A stretch of 64,000 nt of DNA from [Haemophilus] felis (GTDB lineage Bacteria; Pseudomonadota; Gammaproteobacteria; Enterobacterales; Pasteurellaceae), in contig MUYB01000005.1 of assembly GCA_002015125.1 (NCBI GenBank), forward strand, positions 13,541-77,540, read 5' to 3'. Both the position numbers and the translations under genes were made by a program. Positions within the stretch are counted from its first letter, which is position 1. Each line of letters begins with the position of its first letter. The notes beneath the pieces were generated by a model, which did not search any database, had not been told where the DNA came from, and saw only the letters and a program-made list of their open reading frames with translations. This document shows, piece after piece, positions 49,473 to 59,000 of the stretch.

Positions 49473-51117
49473 CAGAAGCCCCCAATAAATCCGCTAAAAA
49501 TAAAGCGTTAGCCAAATAGCGCTCGTGGGTTTCGCTGTTTAGTTCAGGGTAGGCGTTAGCCAGCGCTTCAAAGGCTTGCTCGTAGCTATGACAATTGAGC
49601 AAGAGCGCTGTGGCTTGTTGCACCATTGGATCAAGCTGTCGATTAAAATCTACTTGTAAAAAAGCCTCTTCTACCACCTCATCTAGCACGCCCAGCGCCT
49701 CTTGCGCGGTATTGTTGGCAGAGAGTGCCACACCTAAACAACCGCTACACTGACAGCCGATAATATGTGATGCGGCCGATAGTGCGGTGCGTTTTTTCGA
49801 TTTTTCCACCGAGTTTTCAGGGGTATTTAATTCCTTTTTAAAGTCCCTTTGAATCGGGTTTAAAAGCACTTCGTTTTCTTGTGGTTCAGGAATACCTGCC
49901 TTATCACGCACCCAATTTTCAGGAATGCGCACGCCAACCCCCACTAATTTAGGAATGGCTTCCGCGAGCAAGTTTAAATCTGCATATTCTTTGGTGTCGA
50001 ATTCAAAATAAGGCACCCGTGCGAGGGCGATATTGGGATCAATATTAATTTGCAGGTAAGGCAAAATAATTTGTTGCGTAATAGTTTGAGCAATTTGTTT
50101 GGCGTCTGACACCAGCAAATCTCGTCGCACCTCATTATGCACATTGCCGAGGGCATTAGTGGAACTTTTGCCATCGGCACCACTGGTGAGGGTTTGCCCT
50201 AAAATCAGGCGTGCAGTGGATTTCTCACACCAGTCTACCATTTGTAAAAATGGATTGTTGACACTGCTGTTGTTGGCAGCGTTGTGTAGTTCAACATTCA
50301 TTCCTTCCGGCATGATACCTGCAGCGTTATGCCCAATTTGAGCCAAGGCACGTAACAGCGTGCGCTTTTCCTCGTTGGTGGCACCAACAGGATATTTACC
50401 TAGACGAATCGGCATTCCGTAGAGCTCTAAAAACTCGGCAAAATCATGAACGGAATAATGCTTAAACATATAGAGCCATGCAAGGGTTCGAAATAAGCCC
50501 ATTCTTGCTAATTGGACAGAGCGTGATTTATGGGTATGCACCACCCAGCCGTAAGAGCGCAAAGGCTCGCCTTGCGGATTATCGGGGGTTTTGAGCAACA
50601 AATCATCATCTTTACCCATTCTAAACCAGGCTTGCGGACGTGGAATGAATTTTGCAGGGATCCATTTTCCCTCTCTCTGCTGTCATTGTATTTCTAGCGC
50701 GGAAAAACCATGCCCTACGGCATCCATTAAATCCATCAGTAAATCCTCTAACATGGGGAATTGATAGAATAATTCGTCGATTTCTGCTTGTATTTTTGCT
50801 TCTTGCGCACTGGCATGACGCGGCTCGGCAATGCGCCAATCAAGGGTAAGTATCGCCCGTTTGCGTGTTTGGATATTGGCAGCTATGCAGCTGTCTCGTT
50901 CCTCAATATCCATAAATAATTCGTGCTGGGCAGTTATATCGCCTCGCTCAGCATCTTCCAATATGTTTTTTAACTTTGCAGGGGTAATTTGATTGCTAGG
51001 GTGATCGGCAATGATTCGCCCCGCTGCAGTTACTCGTGCGTCGTTGGTTTGGGTTTCTGGTTTAATGTCAAATTTTGCTTTTTTTGTCTGCTTTATGAGG
51101 TTGTTTTTCTTTGCCAT
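49456..51117 (-). pseudogene. Portal protein (Mu gp29-like) with one in-frame TGA
   Basis: The first part (50683-51117, 144 residues) ends ...HGFSALEIQ at a TGA (50683-50685). The same frame then continues without another stop: QQREGKWIPAKFIPRPQAWF and 400 more residues (DUF935 family) to 49456. The TGA stands where Trp (TGG) would fit. No frameshift is involved. The whole would be 553 residues, normal for this portal family. Reinitiation at ATG 50619 is conceivable but would not give a working portal. Confidence 0.85.
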
Positions 51118-51120
51118 AGG

Positions 51121-52758
51121 TTATCTCCGCCAGATGCTGTATAGGTCGTTATCTTCAAAATCCCCTGTGTCAAATTCCCCTTCCAAGGTCATAAATTCAA
51201 TAGGGGCCGAATTACTGAGTGCATTACGCCACAACATTTCGAGGGCATCAGGTCCGTCGTCGTGGTCAGCCTTGGGGAAATGTCGTAGTTGTGAAATGAG
51301 GGTTGCCTGTGAGCTATGCAGTAAAATCAAGCCATTGGCGATGTGGGGCTGTAAGCTTTCGATGCGTAGCATTTTGTCTGTATTGGGTTTGATTGCACTA
51401 GCCGGCACAGGTGAGCCACGCTGTGCAGAACGCTTGACTAACTCGTCTTTTAAAAACTCTTGGAATTGCACGGTTTCTACAAACCAGCGCTGACAGTTGT
51501 ATTGCTTGTGCAGTCGGATTACATCCTCAATAATTAAATCAGGGACGCGCTTTTTCACTTGCGCTTCAATGACGTAGAGCTTGCCTGTTTCGCGCTGGTA
51601 CCCCCCCACTAAAATCGCAGAGGGATCTCGACTGGCGCCAGCTTTGCCCAAACTTGGGTCGAGCGCACCAAAATAAATAAGATTAGGGGGCAACTCTGTC
51701 CAATATTGGATGCTGTTGGCAAAAATAGCATCATCACCACTAACAGGGTCGTTTTGATACTCACTGTCAAAGGTGGCATGTCCATCTCTTGCACGGATCT
51801 TCATCAGAGTTAAAAGAGGGCGCGCCGCCCAGCTGACAATGGCACCTGCATCCATGGCGGTTTTGTTGGCGGCGTAAAAGGCATCAGCGACGGTTTCCCC
51901 CTCGTTTAAATAGAAATCTTCCCATTTATCCCATAGCCTCATATCATCAGGCATTTTGACAAGTGCTTTAAATTTTGCAGTCTGCCATGCTTTACTGGCA
52001 AGCGTGCGGTTTAGCACGCTGTCATAATGCAGGATTGTTCCAATATAGATAATATCAAGTTTGCCGTCGGCGGAGCCTAGTGGTAATACGGTTTTTTTGA
52101 GCCAATCGTGGAGCTTGTTGCGTTGTTCCGGACTTCTGACTTGCTCATCATTTTCTATATCATCTAAGACAACTAAATCAGGGCGGTATGCGCCGTGTCT
52201 TAAACCCCGTAATTTTTTGCCTGAGCCTGCCACTTGCACTTTTTGGTTGCCATTAGTAATGATACTACCTGCTTGCCACACTCGCCCTTGCCCTGTGGTT
52301 TCGGGAAAATCAATGCGGAGGCGTTGGTTAAACTCAAGCTCTACTTTGATTGCCTCTAGCATAGGATAGGCTTGGTCGATACTGTCCATCACAATGAGGA
52401 CGTAGCGTTTTTTCTGGGTGATTAAGCAATATAAAGAGAACAACTGAGACACAATGGTGGATTTTGCTTCACCACGGGGCGCCGCAACGGCTAAATGCAC
52501 GGAGCTTGGTTTTTGCAATGCCAGCGGGAGTTGCTCAAATAAAAAATGATGCAAGGCGGAGCGTGAGGTTGAACGCACATAATGCGGGAAGTAGTGATTG
52601 ACAAAAAAATCAAAGCCTGACACAGGGTCAAGCACTTTTTCACGTCGAGCAAGTATAGCTTGTGGGCGGTCGTCCCAGCCATCAAAAGCCGCTTCTAATT
52701 TTTGTCGCATACTGTCGCGGTAGGCGGACAGTTCTTTTAGGAATTCTTTGCTTTTCAT
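51121..52758 (-). CDS. Terminase large subunit (Mu gp28)
   Basis: 545 residues. The ATPase domain has VAAPRGEAKSTIVSQLF (Walker A-like) and LVVLDDIENDEQ (Walker B); the nuclease domain begins IYFGALDPSLGKAG with metal-binding aspartates. It packages DNA into proheads. It starts 54 bases after gp27 and ends three bases before the portal gene. Intact. Confidence 0.92.
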   Translation of the reverse strand: MKSKEFLKELSAYRDSMRQKLEAAFDGWDDRPQAILARREKVLDPVSGFDFFVNHYFPHYVRSTSRSALHHFLFEQLPLALQKPSSVHLAVAAPRGEAKSTIVSQLFSLYCLITQKKRYVLIVMDSIDQAYPMLEAIKVELEFNQRLRIDFPETTGQGRVWQAGSIITNGNQKVQVAGSGKKLRGLRHGAYRPDLVVLDDIENDEQVRSPEQRNKLHDWLKKTVLPLGSADGKLDIIYIGTILHYDSVLNRTLASKAWQTAKFKALVKMPDDMRLWDKWEDFYLNEGETVADAFYAANKTAMDAGAIVSWAARPLLTLMKIRARDGHATFDSEYQNDPVSGDDAIFANSIQYWTELPPNLIYFGALDPSLGKAGASRDPSAILVGGYQRETGKLYVIEAQVKKRVPDLIIEDVIRLHKQYNCQRWFVETVQFQEFLKDELVKRSAQRGSPVPASAIKPNTDKMLRIESLQPHIANGLILLHSSQATLISQLRHFPKADHDDGPDALEMLWRNALSNSAPIEFMTLEGEFDTGDFEDNDLYSIWRR

Positions 52759-52812
52759 ATTGTTTCGTTGGCGTTTGTTTTGGATGCCAGCATGGCATCT
52801 ACATTTTGAGAT

Positions 52813-53316
52813 CTATTGTTTAAAATCCCTGTCCAATTTTTCACCGAAATTTTCTAACAGGTCGAGGAAATCACTTAATAATTCAGGCCTATGTTGTTGA
52901 ATGTGTGCGCCAAGTAACTCCACGGTGCGCATGGCAGTGGCGAGTTCGGAAACTTCAGGCACAAGACGCTTGCTCGCTGCAACCATTTTTGTGTAGTTAT
53001 CGCCTAAACTTTGGATGAGTTTAACTTTTTCTACCAAGGGCAGATCTTCGCTTGCTTTAAGTTCTGACATGAGGTTGTCAAAATACAAAACAAAGGTGGT
53101 AAGCATACCTCGTGCAACATCTTCTACCCGCCCCCCTGAGACGGTGTGCGCATCTCGCACTTTGTCCCAGTCATCTCCTTGGCGCTTAGCATCTTTGCGC
53201 CAGCGTCTGGCGGTGTTGTAGGCTACATCTGCTTTTTCTGCAGCTTGTTCAAGGCTGAGCAAATCAAAGACGTAATAGCGACGAACACTGGCTTTCGTTT
53301 TTTCATCGTGTGCCAT
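52813..53316 (-). CDS. Small terminase-type protein (Mu gp27, DUF3486)
   Basis: 167 residues. An N-terminal HTH (EQAAEKADVAYNTARRWRKDA) is followed by long helices (KMVAASKRLVPEVSELATAM). In Mu-like phages it marks the packaging site and pairs with gp28. Intact. Confidence 0.85.
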   Translation of the reverse strand: MAHDEKTKASVRRYYVFDLLSLEQAAEKADVAYNTARRWRKDAKRQGDDWDKVRDAHTVSGGRVEDVARGMLTTFVLYFDNLMSELKASEDLPLVEKVKLIQSLGDNYTKMVAASKRLVPEVSELATAMRTVELLGAHIQQHRPELLSDFLDLLENFGEKLDRDFKQ

Positions 53317-53565
53317 TTAACCTCCAAATTTTAAGCGAATAAGCTCTATTCCTAGAGCAACCACACCGCCACCAATACCGCCTGCAAGCAAGGCTTGATT
53401 GCGGTTTTTACGCACTAGCTCATCAAGATTAAATTGTAATTCTTTGACCTGCTGTTGAAGGTCGGCAATTTCCTTGTTTTGCTTATCGACTTTTTCGTCG
53501 ATGTTGTCTAACTTGAGTAAGACGAGATCTAACTTTTCCGCTGTTGATTTGTTTTTGTTTCTCAT
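53317..53565 (-). CDS. Mu gp26-like coiled-coil protein with C-terminal membrane segment
   Basis: 82 residues. Heptad-rich coiled coil (about 10-58) followed by a glycine-rich hydrophobic segment AGGIGGGVVALGIELI. It lies between gp25- and gp27-type genes. Role unknown. Its ATG overlaps the upstream gene by four bases. Confidence 0.65.
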   Translation of the reverse strand: MRNKNKSTAEKLDLVLLKLDNIDEKVDKQNKEIADLQQQVKELQFNLDELVRKNRNQALLAGGIGGGVVALGIELIRLKFGG

Positions 53566-53840
53566 TTGTCCGCCTTTTTATCCAACTTTCCTTCGATGGT
53601 TTCTAACTTTCTGAATATTTGATTAAGTTGTTGGCTAATGCCTTTTTCTGCTTGACTTGCCACTTCTTTGCTCTGATATTCTCGTTTAATTTCTTGCTTA
53701 AATTCCGCAAGCTCTTTGCGCACTTCTTTGACCTGTTCTCGCACTTCGGCATTTCTGTCCCAGATGGTTTTGATGAACCACAGCGCAAACCAAGTGAGCA
53801 AGCCTGCACCAATTTTGAGGAAAAAACTGTCATCAAACAT
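53562..53840 (-). CDS. Mu gp25-like membrane-anchored coiled-coil protein
   Basis: 92 residues from the ATG at 53840, preceded by AAGGAGG at ideal spacing; the ATG at 53855 lacks such a site. One N-terminal membrane helix (IGAGLLTWFALWFIKTI) precedes a coiled coil (about 30-90). The start overlaps the Rz1 stop as TAATG. Possibly a lysis accessory. Confidence 0.65.
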   Translation of the reverse strand: MFDDSFFLKIGAGLLTWFALWFIKTIWDRNAEVREQVKEVRKELAEFKQEIKREYQSKEVASQAEKGISQQLNQIFRKLETIEGKLDKKADK

Positions 53841-54031
53841 TAATCCTCCTTGCAAATCGCGCGGTAGGTTTGATTATGTATTGCGATTTGACGCAAGGTT
53901 TCCGTGCTGTCGGCACGACTGGCTTTAATGAGCGCAAAGCCGTCGCAACCGGTATTAATCACGGAGATCCTTGGATTGTTGCAAGCGCTCAAGCAACTCA
54001 GCGCGATTAGCGCCATTAGTGTTGTTTTCAT
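53840..54031 (-). CDS. Outer-membrane spanin lipoprotein (Rz1-like)
   Basis: 63 residues: a lipoprotein signal with lipobox LSAC (Cys17) and a small mature part. It overlaps the Rz-like gene by 77 bases in another frame, the classic Rz/Rz1 arrangement. Together they fuse the two membranes at the end of lysis. Confidence 0.75.
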   Translation of the reverse strand: MKTTLMALIALSCLSACNNPRISVINTGCDGFALIKASRADSTETLRQIAIHNQTYRAICKED

Positions 54032-54206
54032 TGCGTTTTCTCTCCCGTTGATTGTTGCGTTGTTGTGTTAGGCGCACTTTCTCTTGTTCAAGACTGGCGT
54101 TAACTTTGAGTAGATGCTCTACCTCTCGTTGAATTTGTTTAAATCGCCAAATGAGATAAGCAACAAATGCAAGAGCGACGGTGATTAGCAGAATAAATGG
54201 ACTCAT
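53955..54206 (-). CDS. Inner-membrane spanin (Rz-like)
   Basis: 83 residues: N-terminal membrane helix (FILLITVALAFVAYLIW) and a charged coiled coil reaching into the periplasm. Overlaps Rz1 as above and the DUF2644 gene by four bases. Confidence 0.75.
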   Translation of the reverse strand: MSPFILLITVALAFVAYLIWRFKQIQREVEHLLKVNASLEQEKVRLTQQRNNQRERKRNENNTNGANRAELLERLQQSKDLRD

Positions 54207-54448
54207 TCGCTGCGTTCTCCTTGTGGGTTGGTTGCTCGTCGAGTCATTGCAATTGCAAAGCCTTTGGTGGCGACACCGCCTCCGCAGAAGATAGCGAAGG
54301 TCATAAATAATTCGGGTACATAACTACGATCTAACCATACGCAGAAAATTAAAATCCCCGCCATAAGTAAGGCGCCAAAAAATTGAATAAACCCCGTAGT
54401 GGATAGGCGCCCGTCATTATTGGTAATAAGATCTGCGAGTTTAGTCAT
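54203..54448 (-). CDS. DUF2644-type membrane protein, holin candidate
   Basis: 81 residues with two membrane helices (TGFIQFFGALLMAGILIFCV and ELFMTFAIFCGGGVATKGFA). By size and place between amidase and spanins it is the best holin candidate; I infer this only from context. Confidence 0.65.
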   Translation of the reverse strand: MTKLADLITNNDGRLSTTGFIQFFGALLMAGILIFCVWLDRSYVPELFMTFAIFCGGGVATKGFAIAMTRRATNPQGERSE

Positions 54449-54611
54449 GACGCACTCCTATACTGAAATAAAGTTGTTGCGCAAGAGTGGGCTTACCTTG
54501 CGAGCCATAGAACCAGGCTTTTTTGCTGTGGTTTTTAGGGCGTTTAGGCAAGATAGGCTGTGTGATAAATAAGGCTTTAAACCAGCGAGCGAGACGTTGT
54601 AATTTAGTCAT
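54441..54611 (-). CDS. Small basic phage protein (56 residues)
   Basis: MTKLQRLARWFKALFITQPI begins this small ORF, with LPKRPKNHSKKAWFYGSQG in the middle. It overlaps the amidase stop (eight bases) and the DUF2644 start (eight bases); such stop-start overlaps support translation. Function unknown, found in the lysis cassette. Confidence 0.6.
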   Translation of the reverse strand: MTKLQRLARWFKALFITQPILPKRPKNHSKKAWFYGSQGKPTLAQQLYFSIGVRHD

Positions 54612-54960
54612 TTATTCCCTCCCGAATTAAATGGTCAATTAATGGTTGACAGTTGTTATCTATCCATTCAGACACATTGAATCCTGGGCAAATTTTATTG
54701 GCGAACTCTCGATGTCCGTGCAAAGTGGCGTTTGGGTGTTGCTTGGCAAGTTGTTGAATAATCCCTTGCAGGTGGCGCCACTGGGAAAGGGTGAATTTAT
54801 CCGTACCCACAAGGCAGACGCCAATAGAGTTGCGGTTTTGCCCTTTGCAGTGTGCGCCCGTTTCCATTGGATGCCGTCCCGTGGTGATTGTGCCGTCGGT
54901 GTCGATGATAAAATGGTAACCAATGGCTTGTAGATGACGATTGAAGTAAATGCGCGCATT
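54604..54960 (-). pseudogene. N-acetylmuramoyl-L-alanine amidase (phage endolysin), 5'-truncated
   Basis: The frame carries [37 protein letters not shown] and [16 protein letters not shown], the amidase_2 fold with zinc-site residues. The first 30-40 residues, including the first zinc histidine, are missing because the frame joins the exporter gene near 54950-54965. An internal ATG (54867) could start only a fragment. Inactive as endolysin, most likely. Confidence 0.85.
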
Positions 54961-55919
54961 GATTTAATCGTATTCATCGCCGCGACCGATTCCACCAAAA
55001 AGGCTTGATTATCGGCATTTCGAGCAAATTTTTCATCTAAACGGCGACGAAGAATAGGGCTAATAAATGCAGACCATAGTGCATAACAAGGCAATGAGAT
55101 CAGGACAACCAAGGTTAGCCAAGGGCTGTAATACCACATTACCGCTAGAAAGATAAAAGAGAAGAGTAAATCTAATACTGAGGTTAAAGCTTGTCCTGTT
55201 AAGAAATTACGAATTTGCTCTAATTCTCTCACTCTTGCTACCGTATCGCCAACACGCCTTGCCTCAAAATAGGCAATGGGCAGTGAAAGCAAATGTCGGA
55301 ATAATTTTGCACCGAGTTCAACATCAATTCGGCTGGTGGTGTGAGAGAAGACATAGGTTCGAATGGCGGACAGGATAATTTCAAACAGAATGACAATACA
55401 CAGTGCAACCGCAACGACGTTTAGCGTGCTAAAACCTTGATGCACCAGCACTTTATCCATCACCACTTGAAAAAAGAGCGGTGTGATTAAGGCAAAAATT
55501 TGCAAAATAATAGACACAAATAGGACTTCAACAAGAATCTTACGATATTTGACAACAGCAGGAATAAACCAAGTAAAGTCAAATTTAGCTAGTTGACCCA
55601 TTAGACTTGCACGAGAAGCAAATTGAATAATTTCGCCCGAATATCTGGCGTTGAAATCATCTTCTGATAGCACCAAAGGCTGATTGCTAGCTAAATCGTG
55701 GATCAGAAAACGGTGGCGTTCATTATCAATTTTAGCAAGAATAAAATGCTGGCCGTCATCACGCCAAACCAATACAGGCAAATGAACAAAAGCCAAACGT
55801 GATATTGGCTTTTTGGTTGCTTGTGTCTTAAAACCGATCTCTTTTGCCGCCAATAAAAGTTGCGTTTTGCTCATCACCGTTTGTATGGCAAATTTATGTT
55901 TAATTTGCTCAATACTCAT
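54660..55919 (-). pseudogene. Type I secretion ABC exporter (HlyB/LktB family), ATPase domain lost
   Basis: Residues 1-320 are a normal HlyB-type N-terminus: a C39-like domain without the catalytic cysteine ([37 protein letters not shown]) and the membrane domain ([35 protein letters not shown]). After SM the reading frame enters the phage amidase in the wrong frame and stops at 54660. The nucleotide-binding domain (Walker A, LSGGQ) is absent, and so is any hlyD gene. It follows the giant RTX gene, its likely substrate. Confidence 0.88.
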
Positions 55920-56059
55920 TGGAATTTGGTGTAATTACGCAAATATATCCAACGCTGAAAGGGCTAAATCTTGTCTATCCATAGCACACCTAAATTTGCA
56001 ATAAGTGAAAGTCTTGCACTATTTTTTCTTCATAGCGAGAAATTCTGAAATCAATTCGA

Positions 56060-59000
56060 TTATCTCCAATTAGCACTTAAAATTGGATGTAATTCCGTTT
56101 GAATGTTTGGCGGTAATGAAATTTGTCCTGCGGCAGGCGGTGCAAACGCTGCCATCGCATTGACTAAACGATCGACATTGTTGTGATCTAAAAATTTATT
56201 ATTGGATGTGCGAATGCCCTCTACTCGGTAATTTTTACTATACCAGTCAGTGATGAGCACTTTGTCTTGCGTACCGATGACACTAATTTCAAGATCATTA
56301 TCTGAACGTTTAAACCAAAGTTGATCGTGTGAGATCTGTTCAAAATAAAGTTGATCATCACCTTGTTCATCATAAATATGATCGATGCCGTCTCCCCGTG
56401 CGAAATGATAACGATCGTTGCCTTTTCCACCCATCAGGAAATCATTTCCTTGTTTTCCTTTCAGGGTGTCATTGCCGTCGTAGCCAATCAGACGATTGTT
56501 TGCTTGATTGCCTGCTAACACATTTGAGCCGTCGTTGCCAGTGCCTGAAATAGGTTTATCACCACTTAATTCAAGGTTTTCAACCTGTTCAGGTAAGGTA
56601 TAAGAGACGGAAGAGACGACGGTGTCATTTCCTTGATTGACTTTTTCAATGACTTTGTCTAAATGCGAGTCCACGATATAAGTATCATTGCCATCACCAC
56701 CTATCATTGTGTCAAAGCCTGCTTTGCCATCTAAGAAATTATTGCCTGAATTGCCAACCAAACGGTTATTTTCACTATTTCCTGTGGCGTTTTGTGCAGT
56801 TTCCATCAATTGCAACTCTTCTACGTGATTTGACAATGTGTAGCTGACGGTGGATTTGACAATGTCGTAGCCCTCATTTTTAGCTTCAATGACGGTATCA
56901 TTGGCGTTATCGACCATATAAACATCATCGCCTGCCATTCCTTCCATAGTATCTGCACCTGATTGTCCGTCCAATAGATTGCTAATCGCATTGCCCGCTA
57001 ACTTATCATTTGTATTGGTACCGTCCATTACTTCCGCAATATGAGGCATTTCTGCTTCTTGGGAAAAAATAAACTTCTCTGCGGTTAATTGGTTTGGTCT
57101 AACGCCTCTTAGGGTAATGTATTGTGTGCCTTGCCCCCGTTCCCCTAACCAAACCCGAGTATATTGCTCATTATTTAGCGTGAAGCCATTAAGATTGATG
57201 GTTTTAAGCCCTGTGAATTGGGAAAGGTCGATTTTTTCATTGGCATCATTAATATCAAAATCCCAAATGACATTTTTCATTAATCCTTTGGAAGCATCCT
57301 CAGAATCATTTTTGACCACCACAAAATGATCACTGCCTTTTCCACCGACGACAAAGGCAGTATTTAATTCAATACGAGAATAATTGCCTAATTCAAACAA
57401 ATTTTGTGAGTGATAAGGTGACGCCAAAGCCATATCATCACCCTCTAAATAGATTCTGTCATTACCTGCACCACCTTTAATGGTATCTAACCCAGCGTTG
57501 CCATAAAGCACATCATCGCCCGCACCACCGAGAATATGATCATTTCCCTCTCCACCGTAGATGGTGTCGTTGCCGCCTACCTCACTTTCGCTGTTGTGCT
57601 CTCCAACTAAAATATCATCGCCAAAACCGCCATAAAGTTTATCCGCCCCAGCACCGCCAAAAATTCTATCATTACTTGCCGTGCCCCAATAGGCGACATC
57701 GCCATCAGGCAAGCCTGTTTCATTGGTATCTGAAGCAAACCCATATTGAGGCACTTGAGAGAGCCAATAAGGTTTAAATTTTTCTTTGGTGACAACGATG
57801 TGTGCTAAGTTAAAAGCGCTTGCATTGACATTTTGCAATCGAATTGTTTGCCCTTTACCTAACCTGATTATCGTATCCGCACCTTGCTGTTGTTTTGACC
57901 AATCTAAATGATCAAATCCAGTTAATATCAGGCGATCTTCTCCGATAACAAAATCTGTAATCATATTTTCACTGTTGGCTTCTTGCTCAATAATAAAGCT
58001 ATCAAATCCCTCGTCGCCTGAAAGGCTATTATTCCCCAAACCGCCGACAAGAAAATCATTACCTTGTTTCCCTGCTAATCTGTCGTTTCCTCGTCCGCCC
58101 ACTAAAATATTACTTGCTTGATTTCCCACAAGTTGATCATCACCGTCGCCAGCGGTGATATTTTCGATGGATTTTGGTGTTTCAATGTGAAGGCGTTTAC
58201 CAGCAAGATTGGCGATACCTGTTGATAAATCCACCTGAATAGTGCCTGACATCGCAGCAGCGTTAATCGTATCAGAACCGCCATTTTCATCTCGCAAACC
58301 TGCCTCAGGCTGATGATGAAATTCATTTGTATAAAAATAGGTGTCGGCGTTGTTGTATTGGCGACCATAAAAACTTAAAGACCAATTATGCAAAGTGCCA
58401 ATTTCGCCAGCTGCCGCATCGAAAACTTGTAATTTCCACTGACCATTTGGATCTTCGCCTTTTAAAAGTGCGGTATTAAAACGGTAATTTAATGTATTGC
58501 TGTTACCAAATTGCTGGTCACCGTGTTCATTTTCTGCTTGAGGATTTTTTCCTGGTCGATCTAATAAAATAGATTGCGTTCCAGCGGGAGAAATCAGTTT
58601 GATAATAAGATCGCTAGCTCTTGTGTGAGTGAGGCTCACTCGAACAGCTACATTTTCCAATTGCAAATTTGAATTGGATACATTAACTGCCCATTGTCTA
58701 CCACTTTCATCTTCGATTTCCTGATTTAACACGCCTGAATCAAAAACATTTTCTAGTTTGATTTCATTTTCATAGGTATGTTGTGTGTGCCAATCTTGTG
58801 CAAGACGTACGGCTGATTGTGCATCAACCACACCGTAGCCATAATCATGGCTGATATACATTCCCATTCCATTCCAATTTTTCGCCCCATTGCGTTGCCA
58901 TTGACTATCAGTAATATCATTATTCATTGCCGTAATCGCTAAAATTTCTTGAATATCTCGATAACCCAAATGTGGATTAGCTTCTAGCATCAGTGCAATA

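Noticed and set aside
54660-54950. C-terminal 100 residues of the exporter ORF as a new domain
   Set aside because: They are the phage amidase gene read in the wrong frame; the correct frame gives clear amidase motifs.
55920-56059. A 15-codon ORF (MDRQDLALSALDIFA) between the RTX and exporter genes
   Set aside because: It is very short and without a strong ribosome site; it could be a gene remnant but cannot be supported.
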